A DNA stretch of 28,983 nt from an uncultured Lachnospiraceae bacterium (lineage in GTDB: Bacteria; Bacillota; Clostridia; Lachnospirales; Lachnospiraceae). The notes below the pieces were generated by a model. It did not search any database and was not told where the DNA came from. It worked only from the letters and a program-made list of their open reading frames with translations. Location: contig USGU01000022.1 in the NCBI GenBank assembly GCA_900554415.1, positions 1 through 28,983 of the forward strand, in the 5' to 3' direction. Positions 1 to 8,646 of this stretch are shown piece after piece (position 1 is the first letter of the stretch; each line of letters begins with the position of its first letter). The translations under genes were made by a program, and so were the position numbers.

Positions 1-235
1 AGGTATTCTTTTTGGTCAATCCCTGTTACTCTTTAAAGTATACAGGAAGCTCCATAAAAAAATAAAATTTTCCTCCATGCCTAGTTGTGTGCTAAAATAA
101 TAGTAGTTGGATTACCGGGTGTTGTATTTTTTACAATTCCACGACTTATCTATATTATAGGAAAAAGCTATCGCATAAGCAAGAAATTTGTCATTTCATT
201 GTGTGACGGGTTTTTTGTAGTGATAGATTTCTTAA

Positions 236-281
236 CTGCATTTTTACCATGAAAATGCTATACTTTGGGTATCTGGAGGGG
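236..281 (+). promoter_or_regulatory. Promoter and RBS of the Kdp-like two-component operon
   Basis: An extended -10 box (TG at 256-257, TATACT at 259-264) lies 23 bases before the histidine kinase start. The -35 region 17 bases upstream is weak, which is usual for extended -10 promoters. A GGAGGGG ribosome site at 275-281 sits 5 bases before ATG 287, so the leader would be very short. Upstream, 1-235 holds no gene that I can support; it contains a palindrome TTGTA-N5-TACAA near 122-136 whose role is unknown. Confidence 0.5.
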
Positions 282-286
282 ATGGA

Positions 287-1348
287 ATGAGAAAAAAACA
301 TGGGGTGCTGCAGGATATTTTATTCACTGTCGTTGTACTGTGTCTGTTTATTGGCATTGATGTGGGAATTATGAGTGTTTTGGGAGCCAATTCATTGGTC
401 CCGGCTATTTTTACATTAGCTGTATTCCTGATTTCTTTATATACAGAAGGGTACATATATGGACTGGCAGCATCTATGATAAGCATGTTTGTCGTAAATT
501 TTGCATTTACATTTCCGTACCTGAAATTCAATTTTATTATTACGGAGAATCTGGTTTCTGCCGTGATTATGCTGGTGGTTGTATTTATGACAAGTGCCCT
601 TACTACAAAGCTGAAGCAGCAGGAGAAGGTAAGAGCAGAAGCGGAGAAAGAGAAAATGCGTGCGAATTTGCTTCGTGCAGTTTCACACGACCTTCGAACC
701 CCGCTTACAACCATTTATGGTTCCAGTTCTGCTATGCTGGAAAATTATTATGAGCTGTCAAATGAGGAAAAAATAGAACTTGTTCAGGGTATCAAAGAAG
801 ATGCTGAATGGATGAATGGAATGGTGGAGAATCTGCTTTCTGTCACAAGAATCGAGAACAGCCATGTGGAACTGAAAAAGACGCAGGTAGTATTGGAAGA
901 ACTGATTGACAGCGTTCTGGTCCGGTTTCAGAAGAAATATCCGAGTCAGCCGGTGGATGTAGAAATACCGGATGAATTTATCAGTATACCCATGGATGCG
1001 GTTTTGATTACGCAGGTTCTGGTTAATATATTAGAGAATGCGGTTCTGCATGCGAAGGGGATGACCAAACTTTCCCTGCATGTACATACGGAAGAAGAGA
1101 ATGTCGTATTTGAAGTGACAGATAATGGATGTGGAATACCGGAAAGCCGGAGAAAAGGGTTGTTTACAGGCTTTTTTGAGGCAAAAGAGCTCCCGGTTGA
1201 CAATAAAAAACGGAGCATGGGAATCGGCTTGTCAGTCTGTGCATCTATTATTAAAGCACATGATGGAGAAATTGAGATGGAAAATCTGCCGGAAGGTGGA
1301 TGCTGTTTCCGGTTTAAGTTAAAAATGGAGGAAAATCCAAGTGAGTAA
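287..1348 (+). CDS. KdpD-like membrane sensor histidine kinase (DUF4118 type, no N-terminal KdpD/USP domains)
   Basis: Sensor kinase of 353 aa. Four closely packed hydrophobic segments at about residues 11-30, 37-52, 57-78 and 88-107 match the DUF4118 membrane module of KdpD. A short charged linker follows (about 108-127), then HisKA with phospho-acceptor His134 (VSHDLRTPL), then an ATPase domain with N box Asn247/Asn251, DNGCGIP (279-285) and MGIGLS (311-316). Full KdpD is about 900 aa; the ATP-binding KdpD domain and the universal-stress domain that precede the membrane part are absent here, with no remnant in the 286 bases upstream. It overlaps the response regulator by 8 bases, so the two are translated together. 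Role inferred: phosphorylates the KdpE-like partner in response to potassium, turgor or another envelope signal. The kinase assignment is secure; the signal is not. Confidence 0.93.
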   Translation: MRKKHGVLQDILFTVVVLCLFIGIDVGIMSVLGANSLVPAIFTLAVFLISLYTEGYIYGLAASMISMFVVNFAFTFPYLKFNFIITENLVSAVIMLVVVFMTSALTTKLKQQEKVRAEAEKEKMRANLLRAVSHDLRTPLTTIYGSSSAMLENYYELSNEEKIELVQGIKEDAEWMNGMVENLLSVTRIENSHVELKKTQVVLEELIDSVLVRFQKKYPSQPVDVEIPDEFISIPMDAVLITQVLVNILENAVLHAKGMTKLSLHVHTEEENVVFEVTDNGCGIPESRRKGLFTGFFEAKELPVDNKKRSMGIGLSVCASIIKAHDGEIEMENLPEGGCCFRFKLKMEENPSE

Positions 1349-2054
1349 CAACAGATATAAAGTACTGATGGTAGAAGATGAAGCGAATATTTGCAATATC
1401 GTAAGAGCTGTTCTTACTATGAATGATTATCAGGCTTTTGAGGCGCATAATGTCAAAGAAGGCAAAATGATGTTTTTCTCGTATTCACCAGATTTGATTC
1501 TGCTGGATTTGGGGCTTCCGGATGGTGATGGAATTGAACTGATTAAACTGATAAGAGAAGAATATTCTACCCCGATTATCGTGTTGTCAGCACGAACAGA
1601 TGAAAAAGATATTGTTCTGGCACTGGATGCAGGTGCAAATGATTATATAACCAAGCCTTTTGGTACAGGGGAACTCCTGGCACGTGTGCGGGCAACCCTT
1701 CGAATTTCACACCAGTATGGTGCAAATACCAGTGAGTCCGGCAGAAAGTTCTGTCTGGATGATTTGGAGATTAATTATGAAGAACGGGTAGTTACGGTGG
1801 CGGGTACTCCGGTCAAGCTGACTCAGACAGAATATAATATTCTGGTACTCCTTTCTTCCAATGCAGGAAAGGTTCTGACTTATGCAGAAATTATCCGCGA
1901 AGTATGGAAGTGGGAAGATGCAGGAAGTATCAAAAAGTTACAGGTAAACATGGCAAATATCCGGAAAAAGCTTGGGATTAAGCCGGGGACAAACCAGTAT
2001 ATCACCAATCAGCTCGGAGTTGGATATAAGATGAATATTAATTCTGAATCCTGA
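1341..2054 (+). CDS. kdpE: KdpE-like OmpR-family response regulator
   Basis: DNA-binding response regulator, 237 aa. The receiver domain (about 5-118) has the acidic pair Glu12/Asp13, phospho-acceptor Asp56 in LLDLGLPDGDGIE (a stretch typical of KdpE), Ser83 and Lys105. A C-terminal winged helix (about 135-233) ends in GVGYKM, as in OmpR/PhoB regulators. Start is GTG 1341, inside the kinase gene, with GGAGG at 1327-1331 upstream; the 8-base overlap supports translational coupling. In well-studied bacteria KdpE activates the kdpFABC potassium pump; no potassium transporter gene is in this window, so its targets are unknown and probably lie elsewhere or left of position 1. A strong hairpin follows, so the operon ends here. 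Confidence 0.93.
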   Translation: MSNNRYKVLMVEDEANICNIVRAVLTMNDYQAFEAHNVKEGKMMFFSYSPDLILLDLGLPDGDGIELIKLIREEYSTPIIVLSARTDEKDIVLALDAGANDYITKPFGTGELLARVRATLRISHQYGANTSESGRKFCLDDLEINYEERVVTVAGTPVKLTQTEYNILVLLSSNAGKVLTYAEIIREVWKWEDAGSIKKLQVNMANIRKKLGIKPGTNQYITNQLGVGYKMNINSES

Positions 2055-2146
2055 TTGGATAATTTAGACGTTTTCATAGAGAGTACATATTATTCCATTC
2101 CCCAATACGTTACTCTCCTTTGTAGATATAATTTTATTACACAAAT

Positions 2147-2202
2147 GTAAATCGGCTCTTTTCCGGTCATTTTGTACCGGGAGAGCCGATTTACGTTTTG
2201 TT
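2147..2202 (+). terminator. Intrinsic terminator of the two-component operon
   Basis: A perfect 13-bp stem (arms 2147-2159 and 2182-2194) is topped by an inner CCGGT/ACCGG pair and followed by GTTTTGTT. It lies about 90 bases after the kdpE stop and before the mutase promoter, so it separates the two units. Confidence 0.9.
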
Positions 2203-2266
2203 ACAAGAGTAATCCGAAAAGAGGTTTTAGATGTCCGGTGTACGGAGGCAATACCGTTGGAAACAA

Positions 2267-2296
2267 TTGACAAGGAAGGGGAGGTACGTGTATCAT
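2267..2296 (+). promoter_or_regulatory. Promoter of the phosphoglucomutase gene
   Basis: TTGACA at 2267-2272 and TATCAT at 2291-2296 with an 18-base spacer. The predicted leader is about 100 bases and strongly purine-rich (2320-2398), with no clear riboswitch fold visible. Together with the preceding terminator this accounts for the 353 bases between kdpE and the mutase; I see no gene there. Confidence 0.6.
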
Positions 2297-2407
2297 AACA
2301 GCAGAGGCAACTGATTTGGAGTCGCCGGAAATAAGAAAGATGACGGACAGAAGATAAGGCATAAAAATAAAAAGAAAATAATAGAAAAAGAAAGATAGGT
2401 GAAGAGA

Positions 2408-4090
2408 ATGTACATGGATGAGTACAAACGCTGGATGGAAGCTGAATTAGAGGATAAGGCGCTGAAAGAAGAGCTGGTTTCTGTCGAAGGAAAGGAAGAA
2501 GAAATAAAAGAACGTTTTGCAATTGCGTTAAAGTTCGGAACAGCAGGACTTCGGGGAATCTTAGGAGCGGGTACAAACCGCATGAATATTTATGTAGTGC
2601 GTCAGGCAACCCAGGGGCTTGCCAACTGGGTAAAGGCACAGGGAGGAAGCCAGCTTGTTGCAATCAGTTATGACAGCAGAATTAACAGTGATGTATTTGC
2701 AAAGAATGCGGCCTGTGTACTTGCGGCAAATGGAATCAAGGTTCGGATTTATGATGCATTGATGCCGGTACCGGCACTGAGCTTTGCAACCCGCTATTAC
2801 AAGGCAAATGCAGGAATTATGGTAACGGCTTCCCATAATCCGTCGAAATACAATGGTTATAAGGCATATGGACCGGATGGATGCCAGATGACGGATGTGG
2901 CAGCAAATGCGGTTTATGAAGAAATTCAGAAAACGGATGTCCTGTCCGGAGCGAAGATGATGAGCTTTGAAGAAGGACGGGCGGCAGGACTCATTGAATA
3001 TGTAGAGGATGCATGCAAAGAGGCATTATATGAAGCAATTGAAGCTTGCAGTGTGCGCCCGGGACTTTGTAAGACAGCAGGATTAAAATTAGTTTATTCA
3101 CCACTGAATGGAAGCGGACTTGTTCCGGTAACACGAATTTTGAAAGATATTGGTGTGGAAGATGTGACCATTGTACCGGAACAGATGTATCCAGACGGAA
3201 ACTTTCCTACCTGCCCATATCCGAATCCAGAAATTTTTGAGGCATTGAAATTAGGACTGGAACTGGCAGAAAAATCGGGAGCAGACCTGATGTTGGCTAC
3301 CGACCCGGATGCAGACCGTGTGGGAATTGCAATGAAGTGTCCGGATGGAAGTTATGAGCTTGTGACCGGAAATGAAATGGGTGTGCTTCTGCTTGATTAC
3401 ATATGTGCAGGACGTATGGAAAATGGCACCATGCCAGAGCATCCGGTAGCAGTGAAATCCATTGTATCAACCCCGCTTGCAGATGCGGTAGCGGCACATT
3501 ATGGAGTGGAACTTCGTAACGTACTTACCGGTTTCAAATGGATTGGAGACCAGATTGCGAAACTGGAGGCTGCGGGAGAGAAGGAACGGTTTATTTTCGG
3601 GTTCGAGGAGAGCTACGGATATTTGGCCGGACCATATGTACGGGACAAAGATGCAGTAGTGGGATCTATGTTAATCTGTGAAATGGCAGCTTATTATCGC
3701 AGCAAGGGCTCTTCCATTAAAGAACGACTGGAAGAAATTTATGCAGAATACGGACGTTATTTGAATCAGGTAGACAGCTTTGAATTTCCGGGCCTTTCCG
3801 GTATGGAAAAGATGGATGCGATTATGGAAGGACTTCGCAAAAATCCACCGAAAGAATTTGCAGGTTATACGGTAGAAAAAGCAACGGATTATAAAAATAC
3901 AGAAGAAACAGGACTTCCATCTGCGAATATTCTGATTTATACTTTGGAAGGCGGAGCAACTGTGATTGTCCGCCCGTCAGGAACAGAACCAAAGATTAAA
4001 GCATATTTTACGACACTTGGAAAAGATTTGGCAGAGGCAAAAGCGCAGAAGGATAAGCTTGCCGAAGCATTAAAACCTGTGATGGCATAG
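2408..4090 (+). CDS. pgcA: Phosphoglucomutase/phosphomannomutase (alpha-D-phosphohexomutase)
   Basis: Interconverts hexose 1-phosphate and 6-phosphate in the cytoplasm, feeding sugar-nucleotide and glycogen synthesis. All family motifs are present in order (numbering from ATG 2408, 560 aa): GTAGLRG near 45-50, catalytic serine loop TASHNPS with Ser142, metal loop DPDADR (Asp299, 301, 303), sugar-binding GFEESYGY at 398-405, and phosphate-binding RPSGTEPK at 522-529. The reading frame opens at GTG 2399, but AGGTG at 2397-2401 is correctly spaced for ATG 2408, so I prefer that start. Length fits the PgcA/PGM2-like group. Its own promoter precedes it and no terminator follows; the stop lies inside the converging symporter gene. 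Glucose versus mannose preference cannot be read from sequence. Confidence 0.95.
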   Translation: MYMDEYKRWMEAELEDKALKEELVSVEGKEEEIKERFAIALKFGTAGLRGILGAGTNRMNIYVVRQATQGLANWVKAQGGSQLVAISYDSRINSDVFAKNAACVLAANGIKVRIYDALMPVPALSFATRYYKANAGIMVTASHNPSKYNGYKAYGPDGCQMTDVAANAVYEEIQKTDVLSGAKMMSFEEGRAAGLIEYVEDACKEALYEAIEACSVRPGLCKTAGLKLVYSPLNGSGLVPVTRILKDIGVEDVTIVPEQMYPDGNFPTCPYPNPEIFEALKLGLELAEKSGADLMLATDPDADRVGIAMKCPDGSYELVTGNEMGVLLLDYICAGRMENGTMPEHPVAVKSIVSTPLADAVAAHYGVELRNVLTGFKWIGDQIAKLEAAGEKERFIFGFEESYGYLAGPYVRDKDAVVGSMLICEMAAYYRSKGSSIKERLEEIYAEYGRYLNQVDSFEFPGLSGMEKMDAIMEGLRKNPPKEFAGYTVEKATDYKNTEETGLPSANILIYTLEGGATVIVRPSGTEPKIKAYFTTLGKDLAEAKAQKDKLAEALKPVMA

Positions 4091-5452
4091 TTGTGCAGCA
4101 TAATCATCCAGTGCCTGTAACGCTTCTTTTGACATAGGAAGGACTGCAATCAGATTAAAGATGGTCATTAGTCCGACTCCAATATCACCCAAATCCCAGA
4201 CGAAAGTGTACGTGGATAAGCCGCCTATGAACAGCATGACTAAGGCGAGCAGCTTGTAAAGGCTCTGGAATATCCATTTATCTCCGAATAAATAGGCCAC
4301 GTTGGAGCGGGCATAGAACAGAATCCCGATAAAAGTGGAAAAGCTGAACATCCATAAGGTAATAGTGGTAAAAACCACACCTGCATTTCCAAAATGATAA
4401 TGCATGGCAGTCTGCAAGAGCTCCATGCCGGAAAGCCCTTCTAAGAGGCTTGCTGGGGCAAGGAGCATGATCATTGCAGTACAACTGCAGATGATAATCG
4501 TATCGATAATGACACCGAATGCCTGAAACAGACCGGCCTTTGCAGGATGACTGACATCCGCTGCGGCTGCCGCACATGGAGCAGATCCGGAACCGGCTTC
4601 ATTGGAAAAGAGTCCACGTTTGACCCCGTTCATGAGAGCAGCACCAAAACCACCGGCCGCCGCTTGTCTCAGACCAAAGGCTTCTTCAAAAATCCGTTGG
4701 AAAACAGAAGGCAGCAAGGTAATATTCCGGATAATAACATATATGGAAATCAAAAAATAAAATACAGCCATTACCGGAACAATGATATCCAGCACCTTAA
4801 CTGTTGCATTTTTACGCAGCACAATTATTGCCGCCAGTCCTACAAGCAGGATGGTGGAAAAAAGCGGTGGGATGGAAAATGCATTGTAAAAGGCAGAGGA
4901 TACCGAATTGCTGATTACCTGACTGACTCCGCACCAACAGAGCAGACCGGAAAATGCAAATAAGACGGCAATGATACTGCGCTTTTTCCCTTTTGCAAAA
5001 AGGTCATGGATATAGTAGGCAGGGCCTCCGCGATATCCACCATATAAAGGGTCAGGCTGTTTATGAAGCTGTGCCAGTGTAGCTTCAATAAAGGCAGTAG
5101 AGGAGCCGATTAATGCGGTAAGCCACATCCAAAATACGGAGCCTGCACCGCCGATGGAAATAGCGGCAACTACACCGACCATATTTCCCATACCTACACG
5201 GGTGGCAGTTGAAATAATTAACGCCTGAATGCCGGAGAGTGCATGTTTATCTACGGTACGCTTTTCCAGCGAAATCCGAAGCATTTCCCGAAAATAACGG
5301 ACAGGGAGAAAACGCGTCCGAAACGTAAAATAAAGTCCCGTTGGAATCAGCAGAAGCACTAGCAGGGAAATCCCGATAGAAGAACTGCCGGGCAGAGGAA
5401 TGGTAAATAAATCACCCCAGAGTAAGTTATAAAAAAATGCAATACATTTCAT
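4070..5452 (-). CDS. Sodium:alanine/glycine symporter, AGCS family
   Basis: Integral membrane amino-acid carrier of 460 aa with many hydrophobic helices. It carries the AGCS hallmarks: STATRVGMGNMVGVVAA in the first third, GGYRGGPAYYI, and the loop SNEAGSGSAPCAAAAADVSHP in the second half. The family imports small neutral amino acids with Na+ (or H+). The frame is open from TTG 5467, but ATG 5452 has GAGG 9 bases upstream and begins a normal N-terminus, so I use that. Its last 7 codons overlap the 3' end of pgcA on the opposite strand. A divergent promoter pair separates it from glgB. Substrate (alanine, glycine or other) is inferred from the family only. Confidence 0.93.
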   Translation of the reverse strand: MKCIAFFYNLLWGDLFTIPLPGSSSIGISLLVLLLIPTGLYFTFRTRFLPVRYFREMLRISLEKRTVDKHALSGIQALIISTATRVGMGNMVGVVAAISIGGAGSVFWMWLTALIGSSTAFIEATLAQLHKQPDPLYGGYRGGPAYYIHDLFAKGKKRSIIAVLFAFSGLLCWCGVSQVISNSVSSAFYNAFSIPPLFSTILLVGLAAIIVLRKNATVKVLDIIVPVMAVFYFLISIYVIIRNITLLPSVFQRIFEEAFGLRQAAAGGFGAALMNGVKRGLFSNEAGSGSAPCAAAAADVSHPAKAGLFQAFGVIIDTIIICSCTAMIMLLAPASLLEGLSGMELLQTAMHYHFGNAGVVFTTITLWMFSFSTFIGILFYARSNVAYLFGDKWIFQSLYKLLALVMLFIGGLSTYTFVWDLGDIGVGLMTIFNLIAVLPMSKEALQALDDYAAQLCHHRF

Positions 5453-5509
5453 AAGTATATACCTCAATTGTTTTTTATAATGTATGACAATATTCGTCAG
5501 ACTCTTTCA

Positions 5510-5538
5510 AGTATATAATAGAAAGCATGATTTGTCGA
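5510..5538 (-). promoter_or_regulatory. Promoter of the AGCS symporter
   Basis: On the minus strand TCGACA (5538-5533) and TATACT (5515-5510) are 17 bases apart. The leader would be about 50 bases. It is back to back with the glgB promoter. Confidence 0.5.
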
Positions 5539-5560
5539 GACTTCATTCCATGCAGTGTTC

Positions 5561-5589
5561 TGTACATTTTGCATTTGGTTTGTTATAAT
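5561..5589 (+). promoter_or_regulatory. Promoter of the glycogen branching enzyme gene
   Basis: TGTACA (5561-5566), a 17-base spacer, and a perfect TATAAT (5584-5589) with an upstream TG (5581-5582). An AGGAGGGGG ribosome site at 5611-5619 precedes ATG 5623. Confidence 0.65.
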
Positions 5590-5622
5590 TGAAAAAAGAA
5601 AGCAGGCATAAGGAGGGGGAAA

Positions 5623-7626
5623 ATGTACCGCATTTTAGAATATAATCCTCAGCTTAAGGATTTTATGGCAGATATTGCTCTGCGCATGAATCAATGGAAA
5701 GATACAAAAGAGCGACTGTTAGGTAAGCGCCTGACGCTGGATGAATTTGCCAATGGATATGCATATTTTGGCATCCACCGGACGGACACGGGATGGGTGT
5801 ACCGTGAGTGGGCACCGGGAGCATATCAGCTTTATTTTATGGGAGAATTTAACCAGTGGAATCCAACCCAACATCCAATGAAACGTCTGGAAAATGGAAT
5901 CTGGGAGCTGCAGCTTCAGGGGAAAGAGGCCTTGTGGGATGGCTGCAAGATAAAGACGGTGGTCGATGCAAATCTCCAGAGAACGGAACACATTCCTCTT
6001 TATGCAAGACGTGTGGTGCAGGATAAGGAAACCATTACATGGTGTGCGGAAGTGGTGGATGATGCAAAGACATTTCCATGGACAGATGAGAATTTTCAGG
6101 GGGAAGAGGAACTTTATATTTATGAAGCACATGTGGGGATGGCGCAGGAAGAAGGGAAAGTAGGCACTTACCGGGAATTTGCGGACAAGATTCTTCCACG
6201 GATAAAAAAAGCAGGGTATAATACCATTCAGCTTATGGCAATCATGGAGCATCCTTATTATGGAAGCTTTGGCTATCAGGTTTCCAGTTTCTTTGCGGCT
6301 TCCAGTTGGTTTGGAAAACCGGAGGATTTGAAATATTTGATAAACAAGGCGCATAAAATAGGAATTCGTGTACTGCTTGATGTGGTGCATTCCCATGCAG
6401 TGAAAAATACAGCGGAAGGGATTCATCAGTTTGACGGTACGACGGAACAGTTTTTCTATGAAGGAGAAAAAGGAGAGCATCCGGCATGGGGAACGAAATG
6501 CTTTAATTATGGAAAAGACGAAGTCATTCATTTTCTACTTTCCAATCTGAAGTTTTGGATGACAGAGTATCATTTTGACGGATTCCGCTTTGACGGAGTA
6601 ACCTCCATGATTTTCCATGACCATGGACTCGGTTCCAGCTTTGATGACAACCATAAATATTTTTCATTGAACACGCATATTGAGGCACTGACCTATTTAC
6701 AGCTTGCCAATGAACTGATTCATACGGTAAATCCGCAGGCCATCACGATTGCCGAAGACATGTCGGGAATGCCGGGAATGGCACTTCCGATTCCGGATGG
6801 GGGAATCGGCTTCGATTACCGGCTTGGAATGGGACTCCCGGATATGTGGATTCGGACCATAAAAGAGAAGAAGGACGAAGATTGGGATATTGGCGGCATG
6901 TGGGGCGATATGTGCCTGCGCAGACCGGGAGAGCATACGGTGGCATATGTGGAGAGCCATGATCAGGCTCTGGTCGGGGACAAGACCTTGATTTTCCGTC
7001 TGGCAGATGCCAGTATGTATACGGATATGGATAAAGCTTGCCATAATGTAGTAATTGACCGTGCCATTGCACTGCACAAGATGATTCGTCTGTTTACCAT
7101 GGCAGGGGCAGGAGAGGCATATCTTAATTTCATGGGAAATGAATTCGGACACCCGGAGTGGATTGATTTTCCAAGGGAAGGAAATGGGTGGAGCTTCCAT
7201 TATTGCCGTAGACAGTGGAGTTTATTGGACAATGGCTATTTAAAATATCAATGGCTTGGCGAATTTGACCGGGATATGGTAGAACTGACGAAAAAGAATC
7301 ATATTTACCGGCAGCAGATGGCAAATCTTCTGCTTCTGAAAGAACCGGAGAAAACCATTGCCTTTTACCGGAACGGATTGGTATTTGCACTCAATTTCCA
7401 TCCATCCGAGTCATTGGAACATCTTCTGATTCCTGTGCCGCGGAAAGCAGACTATACACTGGAACTGTCTAGTGATGATGAAGAATACGGAGGACAGGGA
7501 CTGATGAAACATATGACCTATCCGGTAAAAGAATTTGACGGAGTGAGTTATATAGAAGTGTATCTGCCGGCGCGGACAGCGGGGGTGTGGAAAGAGGCAG
7601 AGACGCAGGAGGAAGACAAAAGCTGA
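5623..7626 (+). CDS. glgB: 1,4-alpha-glucan branching enzyme, eukaryote-like GH13_8 type
   Basis: Makes alpha-1,6 branches in glycogen-like glucan. 667 aa. An N-terminal CBM48-like domain (about 57-130, with REWAPGA and MGEFNQW) leads into a GH13 barrel: DVVHSH (His256), GFRFDGVTSM with nucleophile Asp324, AEDMSGMP with acid/base Glu378, and ESHDQALVGD with Asp447. The sequence from GFRFDGVTSM through ALTYLQLAN, GFDYRLGMG, HKMIRL and YLNFMGNEFGHPEWIDFPR is strikingly like animal and plant GBE1, rather than the usual bacterial GH13_9 GlgB. A beta-sandwich C-terminal domain follows. No other glycogen gene is adjacent, though phosphoglucomutase is nearby across the symporter. The enzyme call is secure; exact chain-length specificity is unknown. 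Confidence 0.95.
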   Translation: MYRILEYNPQLKDFMADIALRMNQWKDTKERLLGKRLTLDEFANGYAYFGIHRTDTGWVYREWAPGAYQLYFMGEFNQWNPTQHPMKRLENGIWELQLQGKEALWDGCKIKTVVDANLQRTEHIPLYARRVVQDKETITWCAEVVDDAKTFPWTDENFQGEEELYIYEAHVGMAQEEGKVGTYREFADKILPRIKKAGYNTIQLMAIMEHPYYGSFGYQVSSFFAASSWFGKPEDLKYLINKAHKIGIRVLLDVVHSHAVKNTAEGIHQFDGTTEQFFYEGEKGEHPAWGTKCFNYGKDEVIHFLLSNLKFWMTEYHFDGFRFDGVTSMIFHDHGLGSSFDDNHKYFSLNTHIEALTYLQLANELIHTVNPQAITIAEDMSGMPGMALPIPDGGIGFDYRLGMGLPDMWIRTIKEKKDEDWDIGGMWGDMCLRRPGEHTVAYVESHDQALVGDKTLIFRLADASMYTDMDKACHNVVIDRAIALHKMIRLFTMAGAGEAYLNFMGNEFGHPEWIDFPREGNGWSFHYCRRQWSLLDNGYLKYQWLGEFDRDMVELTKKNHIYRQQMANLLLLKEPEKTIAFYRNGLVFALNFHPSESLEHLLIPVPRKADYTLELSSDDEEYGGQGLMKHMTYPVKEFDGVSYIEVYLPARTAGVWKEAETQEEDKS

Positions 7627-7673
7627 ATTTCAGGAGCTTTTGAAACAATAGTTTCATAAAGAACGAGACAGAG

Positions 7674-7706
7674 AAAGATGGTTTTGATTAGCCATCTTTT
7701 TCTTTT
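7674..7706 (+). terminator. Terminator of glgB
   Basis: An 8-bp stem AAAGATGG/CCATCTTT (7674-7681 and 7692-7699) runs directly into a T-rich tract to 7706, 48 bases after the glgB stop. From here to 7907 the DNA is AT-rich and holds only a small hairpin (GTGCT/AGCAC, 7730-7743). Confidence 0.85.
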
Positions 7707-7907
7707 GTAAAATATTAAAAATTTTTCATGTGCTCCGTAGCACCGATTTGCTTTCTGAATTTAATTATGTTATCTTCTGTTCAAGCATTGAATTTCTAAA
7801 ATCAGTTCGTATAAATCAATTAAAATCTATTTTTAATTCAACTGGAAATCAGGGCGTTTAATATCAAAATATCAGGACAAATGAAGAATTACGGAGGAAG
7901 TATGCCT

Positions 7908-8541
7908 ATGGGAAAAAGTGATACGGCACTAGTTACATGGCTTGGAAACAAGGCGAGATTTGCAGATTTATATAATGCAAGTGTATTTCAGGGAGAACAG
8001 GTTATTGGGGCAGAACAGTTATCCGGTCATTACCCTTGTATTTTACTATGGGGATAAAGTATGGGATGGAAGTAAAGACTTATACGGATTATTAAAGAAA
8101 TCTGTCAATCCCAAGGTCAGGGAACTGGTAAAAAAGATGATTCCAAACTATCATATTAATTTAGTAGATGTTAATAAACTGGAAGATACCAGTTTGTATA
8201 AAACAGATTTACAAGTAGTTTTGGAAATGCTAAGATATAAGAAAGATAAAAAGAAAATACAGGCATATGTACAGGAAAGAGCGGATTTCTTTCAGCATGT
8301 GGATAAGGATACTTATAATGTGCTGAGAGTACTATTGAAGGCAGAAAAACAGATGGAGGCAATCAAAAACAAGGAGGAAATAGATATGTGTGAGGCATTA
8401 CAGGGAATCTTTGATGATGGAAAAGAGGAAGGTAAGATGGAGATGTTACTGGACTTGGTAAAAGAAGGGATTTTGGATATTTCCCGGGCAGCAGCTAAGG
8501 CAGGAAAGACAGAAGAAGAGTTTCAGAAGCTTTTGAAATAA
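7908..8541 (+). pseudogene. Broken Rpn/YhgA-like PD-(D/E)XK transposase family gene
   Basis: Two pieces of one protein lie in different frames. The first starts at ATG 7908 after GGAGG (7893-7897), begins MGKSDTALVTWLGNKARFADLYNASVFQGEQ, and stops at TAA 8055. The second, one base out of frame, reads YPVITLVFYYGDKVWDGSKDLYGLLK from about 8018 to the stop at 8541 and ends with the usual MCEALQGIFDDGKEEG / EEEFQKLL tail. Between GAEQL and YPVITL, intact relatives carry roughly 100 residues that include most of the nuclease core; here that part is gone and the joint is out of frame. I infer an internal deletion. The product would be inactive. These genes are common multicopy accessories in Clostridia genomes. 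Confidence 0.85.
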
Positions 8542-8614
8542 GAATACCGGAGAACAGCAATCTTAGAAACAAGAGCATTTTTATGGCAACATAGAATTTG
8601 TATGATAAATAGTC

Positions 8615-8646
8615 AGGGGACTGTAGCATTATACTACAGTCCCCTT
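8615..8646. terminator. Strong intergenic hairpin, probably a bidirectional terminator
   Basis: A near-perfect 12-bp stem (arms 8615-8626 and 8634-8645) with loop CATTATA is followed on the plus strand by TTTCC. It lies between the converging transposase remnant and the TDT transporter gene. It also forms one end of repeat copy A. Confidence 0.65.

Noticed and set aside
26..55. A 9-codon frame on the minus strand after a GGAGG
   Set aside because: Too short and near the window edge; no support for translation.
2231..2314. A 27-codon frame with a GAGG site before its ATG, giving a very basic peptide
   Set aside because: It spans the TTGACA/TATCAT promoter of the mutase and has no relatives that I recognise; likely chance.
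4547..4963. A 138-codon plus-strand frame inside the symporter gene
   Set aside because: Antisense shadow of conserved AGCS sequence; Cys/Arg/Thr-rich with no family pattern.
5719..6531. A 270-codon open frame on the minus strand inside glgB
   Set aside because: Mirror frame of a well-conserved enzyme gene; composition (Phe, Cys, His-rich) is not protein-like and no ribosome site.
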